In this document: positions 44,324 through 52,707 of the stretch, one piece after another
Layout of the letters: every line of letters begins with the position of its first letter
Position numbering within the stretch: the first letter of the stretch is position 1
Assembly (NCBI GenBank): GCA_041676705.1
Contig: JBAYRL010000004.1
Location: 124,001 to 188,000, forward strand
From: Acidimicrobiia bacterium
Lineage (GTDB): Bacteria > Actinomycetota > Acidimicrobiia > Acidimicrobiales > SKKL01
Direction: 5' to 3'
Length of the DNA: 64,000 nucleotides
Notes under the pieces: model-generated
What the model was told of the DNA's origin: nothing
The model's input: only the letters and a program-made list of their open reading frames with translations
Database searches by the model: none
Translations under genes and position numbers: made by a program

Positions 44324-44629
44324 TTAACCCTCGTACATGGGGATTTCAGATTCGGTGGGCTTCATATTCGGGTCGGGTGAAACGGTTTCCACACCACCGG
44401 AATTGCCCGAGTTGCCACCGGAGTTGTTGCCATTGTCGTCTGAATCGTCGTCGCCCGAATTGCCATTTACTACGGCCCGCCCCGGCCCATCGTCAGCATC
44501 GGTGGTGCTAGGGCTTTCAGTTTCGGCTTCGGAGGTGGTGGTTTCTGAATCTTTGTCGTCGCTGCTGCCACAGGCGGCGGCACCGAAGACCAAGGTGACA
44601 GCAAATAGGGCCGCCAAAAACTTCTTCAC
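44324..44629 (-). CDS. Small lipoprotein, acidic and low-complexity
   Basis: 101 residues. A lipoprotein signal, KKFLAALFAVTLVFGAAAC, ends in the lipobox cysteine at residue 20. The rest is Asp/Ser/Thr/Gly/Asn-rich, with runs such as SGDDDSDDNGNNSGGNSG, and ends PTESEIPMYEG. No domain is recognised. Placed directly before the membrane transferase, with 1 nt between, so probably cotranscribed. It could be an extracytoplasmic partner or spacer protein; I do not assign a role. Confidence 0.75.
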   Translation of the reverse strand: MKKFLAALFAVTLVFGAAACGSSDDKDSETTTSEAETESPSTTDADDGPGRAVVNGNSGDDDSDDNGNNSGGNSGNSGGVETVSPDPNMKPTESEIPMYEG

Positions 44630-44712
44630 AATTATCCTTCCAACCCAACCTTTGACGTTGGGAAAATACTGCCACCCGCGACATCTATTCGTTATCTACT
44701 TCCATTTTCGAA

Positions 44713-46926
44713 CTACTTCGCACATACGGCCAAGCGCTCAACGGGCGCACCTATCGCAGCACGACCGCCCATAATTGTAATGGTGTTCACCCCCAATGTA
44801 TCGGCGGCCCGCAAGGCAGGTTCGGGGGTACAGGTGGGCTCTACCAGCAACAATGGTTGTTGACGTTGACCTGCCAGCCAGGCACCGCTTAGCGCGTCGG
44901 GAAAATCGGCGCCGGTGGCCACAACGGCTTGGCTGTTTCCAGCCATTGCGCCCACAACTCCGCCCGAACCATACAGAAACTGGTTCAGGGCGGCCGAGGT
45001 GGCGTAGCGGTTAGCCCCCGAAACTCGTTTGGTGGAGGCAATAGCGCTGGCTTGGTTCAAGATGGTGTTTGAAATGGCTTGGGTACCACCCACAATCACA
45101 ATGCGGCTTGGGGCCAAGCGGGCCAGTTCGTTTGCCACGGCCGGTGCCAAGGTGTCGCCTGAAACCAGAAGCACGGGCCCCCCTTCGGTAGCAGCCCCAA
45201 CCCCAGCCGACAGGGCGTCGGGGAAGGTGTTGGCGGTGGCCAGGTAAACCACGGGTGCGCCGTTGGGGTAAACCATCTTTGAAAGTGCCACCGCGGTTTC
45301 AACCCGCCCCGAACCAGAAACCCGTTCCACGAAGGGCAACATCGACCGCACCTGAGTTTCAACCTGTGGGCTAATAGCGGCATTACCACCGAGAATTATG
45401 GCTGAGTGGGCACCAAGGCGTCGGATTTCGTTGGTCACCTCGGCCGGTATGGAGTTACTGCTTACTAACAGGACCGGCATGTTGGTGGCACCCGCGACGG
45501 CGGCCCCGGCTAGAGCGTCGGGGAAGTTGTCACCACTGGCGATGATCACCCCTGGTGAACCGTTGGGGAAAGCCGCTTGGGAAGCGACCACCGAGGTGGC
45601 GTAGCGGTTAGCACCCGAAAGGCGGGCCGAACCAACCGTTGGTGGGTCGACCACCAGGGCATTGACCACGGCGCGGGGTGAGGCGTCGCTCGGGCGATTC
45701 GCCATCTGGGCTTCCACCACGAAGGTGGTGCTGCCTCCCCCATCAAGGGCAATGGCTTCAACGGCACCAAGGTGTGCCAACAATTCGGCGAGTTCGGGGT
45801 AACCCAGGCCGAGTGAGCGGTTGGGTTGGCGCCCATCAACGGTGACCAGCAGCACTTCGCCAGTGGCGGTGAATCCCACCGCTGAGCGTGGGTGGCGGCC
45901 AATGGCGGCGGGGTCGAGATGGGGGAAGTCGTAGAAGCCGTTCTGGATTAGTCGGGGTGAGCCACCAAGGGCGTATTCGGTGGTGCCAATGTCAATGGTG
46001 ATGGTACCGGTGTCGTTGCCGAGAGCAGCTTGGGTGCCTAGTTCTTGAAGAACGGCGTCGGCGCTGTCTCGGCCAGCCAGAATTAGCATGCCGGGGGGAA
46101 TGCCCAGGTTGCCGGTGGTACGCTGATCGACAATTTTCACCCGGTAGCTTCCGCTAGAGTGCTGTTCCAGAATCTGTAACACCAGTTCACGGGTATCGTC
46201 GGGTGTTTTGGTGGTGGAACCCCGTCGAGCGGTGTAAAGCACTACTTGGCCCGGGTCGGCTGGTCGGTTCACGGCATCGATGGGGATGATTTGGCCGCCT
46301 TCAAGTGCTAACTGCACGGTCCAGGTGAAGGCGTTGGTGCTGGGGGTGCCAGCTTGGTCGATGGTGAAATAGGCGTGGTTTGGTGGGGGTGATTGATACA
46401 GCTCGCCGTCGACTACAACGCCACCGCTGGGGCGGTTTTGTGAATCCCAATAGTCACCGTTGATGGCGACCGAACATGAGATGCGGGCGCACATTGAGGT
46501 TACGGTTTCACGCCAGCCCGCTACTTGGTTGCGGGCGGTCATCACCCTTAGGCGACTGCGAGCTTCGGGGCTGATTATGGCCACATCTACTTGCGCGGCG
46601 GGTGCGGCCCGGGCGAAATGCACGTGCTCCACACCAAGGGAAACCTGACGGCGTGAGGTCGGAACGAAGCGCACGTCGGGGATTACCAGGGTGGGTGCGC
46701 CGTCGGCCATGGGCACCATGGAGTTTGTGAAGGTGGGGACGTTCGGTGAGGAAGCCGGATCGTTTCCGGTGTCGGCGTTAATTGGGCTGTCGTCGGTGTC
46801 GGCGAAGCTGGCCGGGCTGGCGCTAAGCACTGCCAAAATGGCGGCCAACAAGGTGGCCAAGGCCACTAGTGGCCGACGGTGCCGCTTTGTTGGAATGGTT
46901 CGCTTCTGGTTAAACCCCAAAACCAC
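44713..46926 (-). CDS. Exported phosphodiester glycosidase (NAGPA family) with three CWB2 repeats
   Basis: 737 residues. Signal peptide about 18-42 (ending SASPASFADT). The phosphodiester glycosidase domain (PF09992 type, about 95-430) shows INGDYWDSQNRPSGGVVVDG, AVGFTATGEVLLVTVDGR and the hallmark ALDGGGSTTFVV. From about 435 three CWB2 repeats follow, opening with RLSGANRYATSVV, RVSGSGRVETAVA and RVSGANRYATSAA and ending in a GG turn. The combination suggests wall-bound cleavage of glycan phosphodiester bonds, perhaps teichoic-acid-like polymers; inference. Start codon GTG or ATG near 46926 gives a typical basic N-region (KRHRR). Confidence 0.92.
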   Translation of the reverse strand: MVLGFNQKRTIPTKRHRRPLVALATLLAAILAVLSASPASFADTDDSPINADTGNDPASSPNVPTFTNSMVPMADGAPTLVIPDVRFVPTSRRQVSLGVEHVHFARAAPAAQVDVAIISPEARSRLRVMTARNQVAGWRETVTSMCARISCSVAINGDYWDSQNRPSGGVVVDGELYQSPPPNHAYFTIDQAGTPSTNAFTWTVQLALEGGQIIPIDAVNRPADPGQVVLYTARRGSTTKTPDDTRELVLQILEQHSSGSYRVKIVDQRTTGNLGIPPGMLILAGRDSADAVLQELGTQAALGNDTGTITIDIGTTEYALGGSPRLIQNGFYDFPHLDPAAIGRHPRSAVGFTATGEVLLVTVDGRQPNRSLGLGYPELAELLAHLGAVEAIALDGGGSTTFVVEAQMANRPSDASPRAVVNALVVDPPTVGSARLSGANRYATSVVASQAAFPNGSPGVIIASGDNFPDALAGAAVAGATNMPVLLVSSNSIPAEVTNEIRRLGAHSAIILGGNAAISPQVETQVRSMLPFVERVSGSGRVETAVALSKMVYPNGAPVVYLATANTFPDALSAGVGAATEGGPVLLVSGDTLAPAVANELARLAPSRIVIVGGTQAISNTILNQASAIASTKRVSGANRYATSAALNQFLYGSGGVVGAMAGNSQAVVATGADFPDALSGAWLAGQRQQPLLLVEPTCTPEPALRAADTLGVNTITIMGGRAAIGAPVERLAVCAK

Positions 46927-47165
46927 TGCACTTCCTATGCTTTGGCCCGTACCTTACTATCAACCAATTATGCCCCCGCCCTGTGACATGCCGACCGCGG
47001 TTACCGTGTTCGCTTGGTACGAAACACTGCAAATGAAAAGGCACCATCTCATAGACGAAGGTTGAGAATCCCTAGATGCGAATGAGCGTATTCAGCAACA
47101 ATGGAGCCGACCGTTAAATGTCGCTTGGTTTACACAGCTAGCAGGTTCTCGTTTCCGGTCGTTTT

Positions 47166-47873
47166 CTAAGGCTGTGATGCAGGGTCAGTCACCTTATAGC
47201 CAGCGCTTCTAAGTACCTCGATCGCCTCATCTGTATATCGCCGGACCGTTGCCTTTGCTTGGTTAGCCCGAAAGCGTTCTAGTGATTCTTGGACATGTGC
47301 TTTCCAGTCTTTGCTGGACCAGTCCCGAAACAAATCTTCACGGTCTAAAAATAATAAAAGTTCCTCAAAGGTTGGTCGGAAACGATGACCCCCAAGAGGA
47401 AAATGGATCTCCTCATGTCTACGAAGCGGCAGACCGGCGCTACCGTATACCCAACCAAGTTCTACGGATTCCGCATGAATATGCACATGCGAATTCGGTT
47501 TCTGTCTTGCACGCCGGTCATATTCAACTCGGAAAACAGGCACGGGCTGGTTCTTCTTGCGGAGTGTCGTCCATAACCCAAAACTCGACGTTTCGACCAT
47601 GAGATGTTCGCCTTCATCATCCATGCTCAATTTGTAAGACGCTTTTAGAAATAAATACGGACCCGAGTTTTCGTCTTCTTTTCTGCTCAAAGGCAAATAA
47701 TCCCGCAGGTTGCTGCTGGAGCTCTTAGCATTGCGCGTTCGTAAATCTACATAATCAGCCCGCCCGGCGACGCTCTCCAAAGCAAACGCATCTTTGATGC
47801 CGATAGCTAACTCAACTAATGAAGCAAGCTCGGCCTTAAGCGATTCCGCTAATTCAGCTAGGACTGCTGGCAT
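47166..47873 (-). CDS. Unrecognised 235-residue protein, second gene of a two-gene operon
   Basis: No signal peptide or membrane segment. The N-terminal 45 residues are helical. Middle features are SSSSNLRDYLPLSRKEDENSGPYLFLKASYKL, VFRVEYDRRARQKPNSHVHIHAES and LPLRRHEEIHFPLGGHRFRPTFEELLLFLDRED. The histidine-rich HVHIHAES and EEIHFPLGGHRFRP look like a conserved active or metal-binding centre, but I recognise no family. It starts 3 bp after a 59-residue acidic protein with a strong ribosome site. Small acidic protein first, larger second is typical of antitoxin-toxin pairs, yet this is only a possibility. Confidence 0.6.
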   Translation of the reverse strand: MPAVLAELAESLKAELASLVELAIGIKDAFALESVAGRADYVDLRTRNAKSSSSNLRDYLPLSRKEDENSGPYLFLKASYKLSMDDEGEHLMVETSSFGLWTTLRKKNQPVPVFRVEYDRRARQKPNSHVHIHAESVELGWVYGSAGLPLRRHEEIHFPLGGHRFRPTFEELLLFLDREDLFRDWSSKDWKAHVQESLERFRANQAKATVRRYTDEAIEVLRSAGYKVTDPASQP

Positions 47874-47876
47874 GGA

Positions 47877-48056
47877 CTACTTGTCGTCAGAATTATCGAA
47901 GAGATAATCCCAAGCGAGCCATAATTCGCGCAGTACCGGGTTGTCCAGCTCATCAGCAGCCCCCAGTTCGGCGAACCGCTCCAGCGTTAGCCCGTTTTTC
48001 ACAACGATAGCCTTGATTTCAGCCATTTTTTCGTCGAATTCAATAACTGTGACCAT
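47877..48056 (-). CDS. Small acidic protein, first gene of the pair
   Basis: 59 residues, MVTVIEFDEKMAEIKAIVVK then NGLTLERFAELGAADELDNP and VLRELWLAWDYLFDNSDDK. Strongly acidic, mostly helical. The ATG at 48056 has a perfect AGGAGG (48061-48066) 4 nt upstream; the frame is open further but that part looks non-coding. Only 3 bp separate it from the 235-residue gene. It could be an antitoxin or partner that masks the second protein. Confidence 0.65.
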   Translation of the reverse strand: MVTVIEFDEKMAEIKAIVVKNGLTLERFAELGAADELDNPVLRELWLAWDYLFDNSDDK

Positions 48057-48060
48057 TCGT

Positions 48061-48066
48061 CCTCCT
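48061..48066 (-). promoter_or_regulatory. Shine-Dalgarno AGGAGG of the 59-residue protein
   Basis: Reads TTAGGAGGACGAATG on the minus strand: a perfect anti-16S match 4 nt before the ATG at 48056. It decides that start over the earlier in-frame codon at 48119. Confidence 0.75.
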
Positions 48067-48160
48067 AAGGTTCTAGCTTCAACCCATTCTACGATGAAGC
48101 TATGACAGTATCGGCACAAAAGCCTGTCACCTTGGGTTATTAGCGCACTAGGTGCTGTTG

Positions 48161-50443
48161 CTATGGGGCGAGGACAACCGGTGGTTCTGGTGGCGCTGCC
48201 ACGCGGGTGAAGCGAATTGGAGCGTCGGCAAATGCGTCGAGCACCAGCTCTAAGCTTTGTTTTGTACAGGTGTAGGTGCCACCGGCACGCTGAGCCGGGT
48301 CGAGCCCACCGCCAGGGCCAGAAAAGGTTCCCCCAAAAGCGGAAATTACGCTTTCATCTGGCGACACGGCCACCCCGATACCCATGCCGGGCATCTCCAT
48401 CCGTGACAAATAATCTACGGTCACAGCATCCCAAGCAGTGAAGCGTTCACCATCAGCCCCGTACTGTGACGTTTCGATCGAATCGACAAACACACTGAGG
48501 GTCATGTTCATGCCCGAGGCTGAAACGTGGTTACGAATTTCATAATTGTCCCGCCAGGCAATAGCACTACCGGCACCGTCGAAACGATAGAAATAGTCGC
48601 CAATCAGTTCCATTCGCGCTGAGGCTCCTGGTGGCAAGCCTTCCGCCGCCACCAGCTGATTAATGGCGTTAGCGAAAGTTTCATTGTCGAGCACCCAGGT
48701 TCCACCCAAGCACGAGTCGCACCCGTACTTCTCGGCCTCGGTGACATCGAAGGTGAACGTGTGGGTTTCTGGCTTGGTGATGGTGGAAACCACTATGTAG
48801 CGTTCGGCTTTGTCGCAACGGCTGCGCACCTCGGGAGGTAGTCCAGCCCAACTAGCTCGGTTGGTGCTGGCTTCTACCGTTGCCAACTGGGTGATGCCGT
48901 CGGTTTCGGTGCGGTCTTCCTGGGTGAAGAGGTGTTCTGCCTTATAGTGAACCACGTGTCGCGACGCCACGAACTGTTGCGAATCGGTGGACACCGTCTG
49001 TTCAGAGGAAATTGTGGCCAGTCGCGGTGCCATGCGAAATGGCGGTATGGGGGCACTTCTGGTTGGTATCCCAGCTGATACCAAATCGATGGTGAAGTTG
49101 TGGAAAGCCTCGGCAATACCAGGCTCGGCGGCTAAACCTTGCAATCCGCTTCGTAATAGGCGGCCCTGTAGCTCCCACACATGAGCAGGCGATGAATGGT
49201 TCACCATGTATTGCCACCACACCCAGTTTTCGTAGCTCATCTGGTCAAGCGATTTAACCAATGATCCAGTCATGAAATGGGAAATCAACAGCCGTTCAAC
49301 ACCCCCGTCTGGCACTACTAGGTGTGAATAAAGCTCGGCAATGGCTTCAACTACCCAGTCTTGATCCCCCAGGTTTCCGAATGAAGCAAACTGGTGGCAA
49401 TGCACTTGCTCGTGCGCCACAACCTGGCCGAAATCGACTCCGTGGCCCCCTGCTCCACGGGCAAACTCTCCGGCAAACATTGAGATCACACATTCATCGC
49501 CGGTCATAACGTTGGGGTTAACGGTAGCGAGACCCAACGCTGCTTTGTTTCTAGCCGGGGTGATTAATAAGCTGGCCGGTCCGCCCTGAGCGCCCCAGTC
49601 TTGGCTGGCCGCATCAGTGGCCACCATGGCTTCGAGCGCCACTTGGGCTTGGTCTTCTAGCCCTTCAGGGAATATGACCCGCAGCCGGTGGTTGGTGGTT
49701 CTAGAAATCACTTTCCAGCACTCAACATCGTCTCGGGCTTCGATCGAGGCGAACTTGTCGAACGCTGGGGTCACACAATTACTTAGTTGAATGCGAACTA
49801 GCTCGCCGCCATAGGCAGAATCGTCCGATTTCTGGCGTGACGGTTCAGCGTTGTCACCTGCTAGCTCGGGGAACACTTCATCTATCGGTGGCGCAATCAC
49901 GCTGAGCAGTCGGCTCAGCTCGTCTTTAGTTGCATCATCAACGCTCGGCTCATCTAGCAACCACACCGCTCGGGATACAACGCCCGAAAAGCTAGAACTT
50001 GTGACCGCATTCCACACGTCGATAGCTGATTCAGGGCGCTCACCTAACAAGATCTCGAGTACTGCTATTACACCTTCGGCTTCGGTCCAGACGTCTCGCT
50101 CAACACCTTGGTCGATTACCGATTCATAGGCGACATAGGCGTGTTCTGGCACCAGGTCTTCGTCATCGACGTTGCTATCGGCATCGTCATCGTCAACGTT
50201 GTGCAAGGCAACGAAGTCAACCGAAGAACCATCGGGGTCTTCGGGCAAGCCTATTTCATAGGCCTCTTCACCTCTGGGCACTGACGTTGAGGTTTTGGGC
50301 TCTTTCGTACGGGCGTTATCGGCGGAATTCTCATAGCCATCACTACAGGCCGCCAGGGCCAATACGGCGATAGCAACGAGCACCGAACCCAACAAACCAC
50401 GTGTGCGGCCAAACTGTCCCGCCGATTTCACCTCAACAGCCAT
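48161..50443 (-). CDS. Large lipoprotein with HEXXH zinc-peptidase motif
   Basis: 760 residues. The lipoprotein signal (GLLGSVLVAIAVLALAAC) puts the lipid cysteine at residue 33. An acidic linker rich in Asp/Glu follows. At 344-348 HEQVH sits in DFGQVVAHEQVHCHQFAS, a HEXXH motif of zinc peptidases, followed about 20 residues later by WVVEAIAELYSHL, the kind of glutamate helix that supplies the third ligand in gluzincins. The C-terminal 300 residues are beta-rich with no recognised domain. The ATG at 50443 gives a normal lipoprotein signal; in-frame codons at 50479 and 50470 are less likely. Peptidase activity is inferred from the motif only. Conceivably it matures surface proteins of this region. 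Confidence 0.75.
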   Translation of the reverse strand: MAVEVKSAGQFGRTRGLLGSVLVAIAVLALAACSDGYENSADNARTKEPKTSTSVPRGEEAYEIGLPEDPDGSSVDFVALHNVDDDDADSNVDDEDLVPEHAYVAYESVIDQGVERDVWTEAEGVIAVLEILLGERPESAIDVWNAVTSSSFSGVVSRAVWLLDEPSVDDATKDELSRLLSVIAPPIDEVFPELAGDNAEPSRQKSDDSAYGGELVRIQLSNCVTPAFDKFASIEARDDVECWKVISRTTNHRLRVIFPEGLEDQAQVALEAMVATDAASQDWGAQGGPASLLITPARNKAALGLATVNPNVMTGDECVISMFAGEFARGAGGHGVDFGQVVAHEQVHCHQFASFGNLGDQDWVVEAIAELYSHLVVPDGGVERLLISHFMTGSLVKSLDQMSYENWVWWQYMVNHSSPAHVWELQGRLLRSGLQGLAAEPGIAEAFHNFTIDLVSAGIPTRSAPIPPFRMAPRLATISSEQTVSTDSQQFVASRHVVHYKAEHLFTQEDRTETDGITQLATVEASTNRASWAGLPPEVRSRCDKAERYIVVSTITKPETHTFTFDVTEAEKYGCDSCLGGTWVLDNETFANAINQLVAAEGLPPGASARMELIGDYFYRFDGAGSAIAWRDNYEIRNHVSASGMNMTLSVFVDSIETSQYGADGERFTAWDAVTVDYLSRMEMPGMGIGVAVSPDESVISAFGGTFSGPGGGLDPAQRAGGTYTCTKQSLELVLDAFADAPIRFTRVAAPPEPPVVLAP

Positions 50444-50742
50444 GACGAGCGAGTTTAGGCGATATTCCATACGTCGCAATTTCCGTCGAAATCAGCGGCA
50501 GAATGCATCGGCGGCTGAATCACTGTCTTTTAACAGCATAAGCTAACAGTACGAGCAAGCCGACTTCGGTGGAGGCAGATACACAACTCCAGATGATTTT
50601 GACAGTAACATCCGCGCCCTTTGAGTATATTAGAGACTGTATAACATACCGATATTTAAACCCTCGCGTTCAACGCTAGGCTCATCTAAGACCATACAAG
50701 AGCGCGTTGAAATCAGTTATATTGCATACTATACTCCGGCAC

Positions 50743-50946
50743 ATGGAATATCCACGTTATACTGTATTCATCCATGAAGCCTCAATATCGATTCCATCTA
50801 CAACATGCTCATTTGAAACTGAATCCGAGGTTAAGGCATATATAAATATGAAGGTTAAAGATACTCAAAAATGGTTTGTTAACCTGGTGAGGTTTCCCGG
50901 AGATACCGGTCTATCTGTGCACAGTGGGCAAGGTCCAACCGCCTAG
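50743..50946 (+). CDS. Doubtful small hypothetical protein
   Basis: 67 residues from the ATG at 50743, reading MEYPRYTVFIHEASISIPST, then FETESEVKAYINMKVKD and WFVNLVRFPGDTGLSVHSG. Alternating polar and hydrophobic residues look like a small alpha/beta domain rather than random translation. No Shine-Dalgarno is seen and it stands alone in an AT-rich gap. I recognise no family. Confidence 0.35.
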   Translation: MEYPRYTVFIHEASISIPSTTCSFETESEVKAYINMKVKDTQKWFVNLVRFPGDTGLSVHSGQGPTA

Positions 50947-51122
50947 GTCAACTGTCCAGTTCGGGACGCCAGCTATTTACAACCACTCAAATTTAATTTT
51001 CTTTATTTTAAGGCGGCATACCCAACCATCTACCTGCAGGGCAATGCATTGCAATGAACGAATCAGAACATTAGCTAATCGGCTTACGTTTCAACGTTAC
51101 CTTGTTCTTTTGAAGAGGTTAA

Positions 51123-51168
51123 AAACGAGGAGTGGCCCTGGTCCGAAGACCAGGGCCACTCCTCGTTT
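51123..51168 (-). terminator. Strong rho-independent terminator of the S-layer tail remnant
   Basis: Perfect 21-bp stem: arm at 51123-51143 containing GAGGAGTGGCCCTGGTC, its complement at 51148-51168, and a CGAA tetraloop at 51144-51147. On the minus strand the stem is followed by TTTTT, 34 bp after the stop codon at 51202. Confidence 0.9.
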
Positions 51169-51201
51169 AATTAGGAATTAAATATCCTGATAGCTAACTG
51201 C

Positions 51202-51780
51202 TCAGGGAGCAGACGGGGTGAGGCCCGCAACCGCGATGCAGGTCAGGTCGGGGCTAATCACATTGCCAGCCAGGTCTAGAACGTTGGAAACGTTCAAGCG
51301 AGTGGCCGTACCTGGAACCAGAAGCGGATCACCAGTCGTGAAGTCCACGGTGACCCGAGTCGGGAAAAGCGGGTTATCGATCCCAGTGAGCGGAACCGAT
51401 ATAGCAGTAATATCGACCACGCCGTTATTGTCGACGTCAAGACCGTAATTAGCCAAGGCCGTGACGCTGGTTCCCGTTGCTTCACTGTACTGGACAATGA
51501 AGCGGTTGGTCGTACTGCAAGCGCTCAGCGTACCCGTATTGTCCATCGTACCCGTCGGAGTCGAGCTATCCGCCACGAAGCGAGAGTTAAAGCCAGCATG
51601 GTCATTGAGGGCAGCAACAACCTTAACGTTCGTCGCGTTGTGGGCAACGTTGAGCTCACGGGTCACGGCCAACAGGTATTTGGGTCGTACAACATTACTA
51701 TTACCGACCGACCCATTCCCACTGATCAAACAATCCACGGAGAGGTGGCCATCTAGCGTTTCCTGCCTACTTACTGCCAT
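51202..51780 (-). pseudogene. C-terminal remnant of an S-layer-like protein
   Basis: 192 codons without signal peptide or CWB2 repeat. It aligns by eye with the C-terminus of the 800-residue S-layer protein: TRELNVAHNATNVKVVAALNDHAGFNSRF here versus LREIGVNAPNLTTVNANALVVALNSTGAFNGMF there, then RFIVQYSEAT versus VKLQFSEAL, and near the end VLDLAGN versus VRDLAGN. A stop codon lies two codons before the ATG at 51780. About 50 bp further upstream another minus-strand frame reads RAVTQYCMADTSSSQCEQ before a stop, which could be more of the decayed gene. It is most likely the tail of a broken paralogue, though a short expressed protein cannot be excluded. It keeps a very strong terminator. Confidence 0.7.
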
Positions 51781-52444
51781 GGGTCAGAGATATGCCCATT
51801 CTGAACTTTCATTTGTTCCAGGTCATCGCGCCGGTAGTAATTTGCTCGCATTGTGAACTGCTCGTATCTGCCATACAGTACTGGGTCACGGCGCGATCAA
51901 TCCGGCACGCCCCTGGTTATGAGTTAATTCAAAGTGTTCGACAGGTTCCGGCAAGAATCTAACCCGTGCACCAGCCGCGGCACGATCCTCTAGCAACCCA
52001 TTCCACTAGAAGAAGCTGCTTTGGCTACACTAAAAGCGCCTGGCCGCAACGGTTCACAGGGTACCCGCAACAGGACCGCTCAGCTTTCGAATTTCCATCA
52101 CCTAATGCTTAAACACCCAATTAAGCGGCGCACGGGATGAAATGCATTATCCGAACACGTGAGACGTAATTAATCCGTTCGCAGGTCAATACCACAGCCA
52201 TATATACGCCTTTGACCACGTGACAGAGATAATCGCTCATCGCGCTAATCACGGTCGCTCCGAACAGCAGCACCAAAAGCGTTCCTAGAGTACAAGCCTG
52301 CGGCACTACACGATTTTGGTTCGCTCGAGACGGTCCATTCAAAGGGTCAGATTGTGGAGTGCCTCAACTTCCAACACCACGCTTATGGTTGTTAACGCTG
52401 CTCAACGTCCTTATAGAAGCAACCTGTTCGCCTGAACTTCCTAT

Positions 52445-52570
52445 TCACGTATGTTTCGTATCGATCATTTGAGGTCCGTCGACCACGACGACGAAGACAC
52501 CTTCATGTGTAGCTACAGAACGAGTCAGGAATGGACGGCTGAGCAGGGGACCTAACGCCCCCTCAAACAT
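52445..52570 (-). CDS. Doubtful 41-residue ORF
   Basis: Reads MFEGALGPLLSRPFLTRSVA, THEGVFVVVVDGPQMIDTKHT from the ATG at 52570. A weak GGTGA lies 3 nt upstream. Composition is protein-like, but it is short and isolated, so it may be chance or a leader peptide. Confidence 0.2.
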   Translation of the reverse strand: MFEGALGPLLSRPFLTRSVATHEGVFVVVVDGPQMIDTKHT

Positions 52571-52637
52571 CTTTCACCGTAGTGTTGCTCGCCATCGAAT
52601 GAAGAAAATGACCTCATTACAAAGGCTACAAATACAA

Positions 52638-52665
52638 AGGGCCCCGGAATTTCTTCCGGGGCCCT
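52638..52665 (-). terminator. Rho-independent terminator of the S-layer gene
   Basis: Perfect 12-bp GC-rich stem AGGGCCCCGGAA (52638-52649) and TTCCGGGGCCCT (52654-52665), with a 4-nt loop, 43 bp after the stop at 52708. On the minus strand it is followed by TTTGTATTTG, a modest T-tract. Confidence 0.85.
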
Positions 52666-52707
52666 CGAATCACTTCAAACTTCAAAGTGATTCATCATGC
52701 ATTATTG

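Larger units (their letters stand above)
50444..51201. other. 758-bp AT-rich gap between the HEXXH lipoprotein and the S-layer tail remnant
   Basis: Markedly AT-richer than the genes around it. It holds one doubtful 67-codon ORF (50743-50946) and the long terminator at 51123-51168. TTGACA at 50599-50604 could be a -35, but no -10 lies at the right distance. No repeat or RNA gene is visible otherwise. Confidence 0.6.
51781..52707. other. 927-bp gap between the S-layer gene and its paralogous remnant
   Basis: No convincing gene. The part just above the remnant may hold decayed S-layer coding sequence. A 41-codon ORF (52445-52570) is possible. A hydrophobic minus-strand frame at about 52121-52342 looks random. 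The right end holds the S-layer terminator and a second inverted repeat, AATCACTT (52668-52675) with AAGTGATT (52685-52692). Confidence 0.6.

Noticed and set aside
44651..44671. Terminator between the glycosidase-CWB2 gene and the small lipoprotein gene
   Set aside because: Only a 6-bp stem (CCCAAC/GTTGGG) and no T-tract; it could be chance.
50599..50631. Promoter with TTGACA and TATATT in the AT-rich gap
   Set aside because: The spacer would be 21 nt, too long for a typical promoter.
52121..52342. 73-codon hydrophobic minus-strand frame in the S-layer gap
   Set aside because: TTG start, no ribosome site, no family; likely chance in a non-coding stretch.
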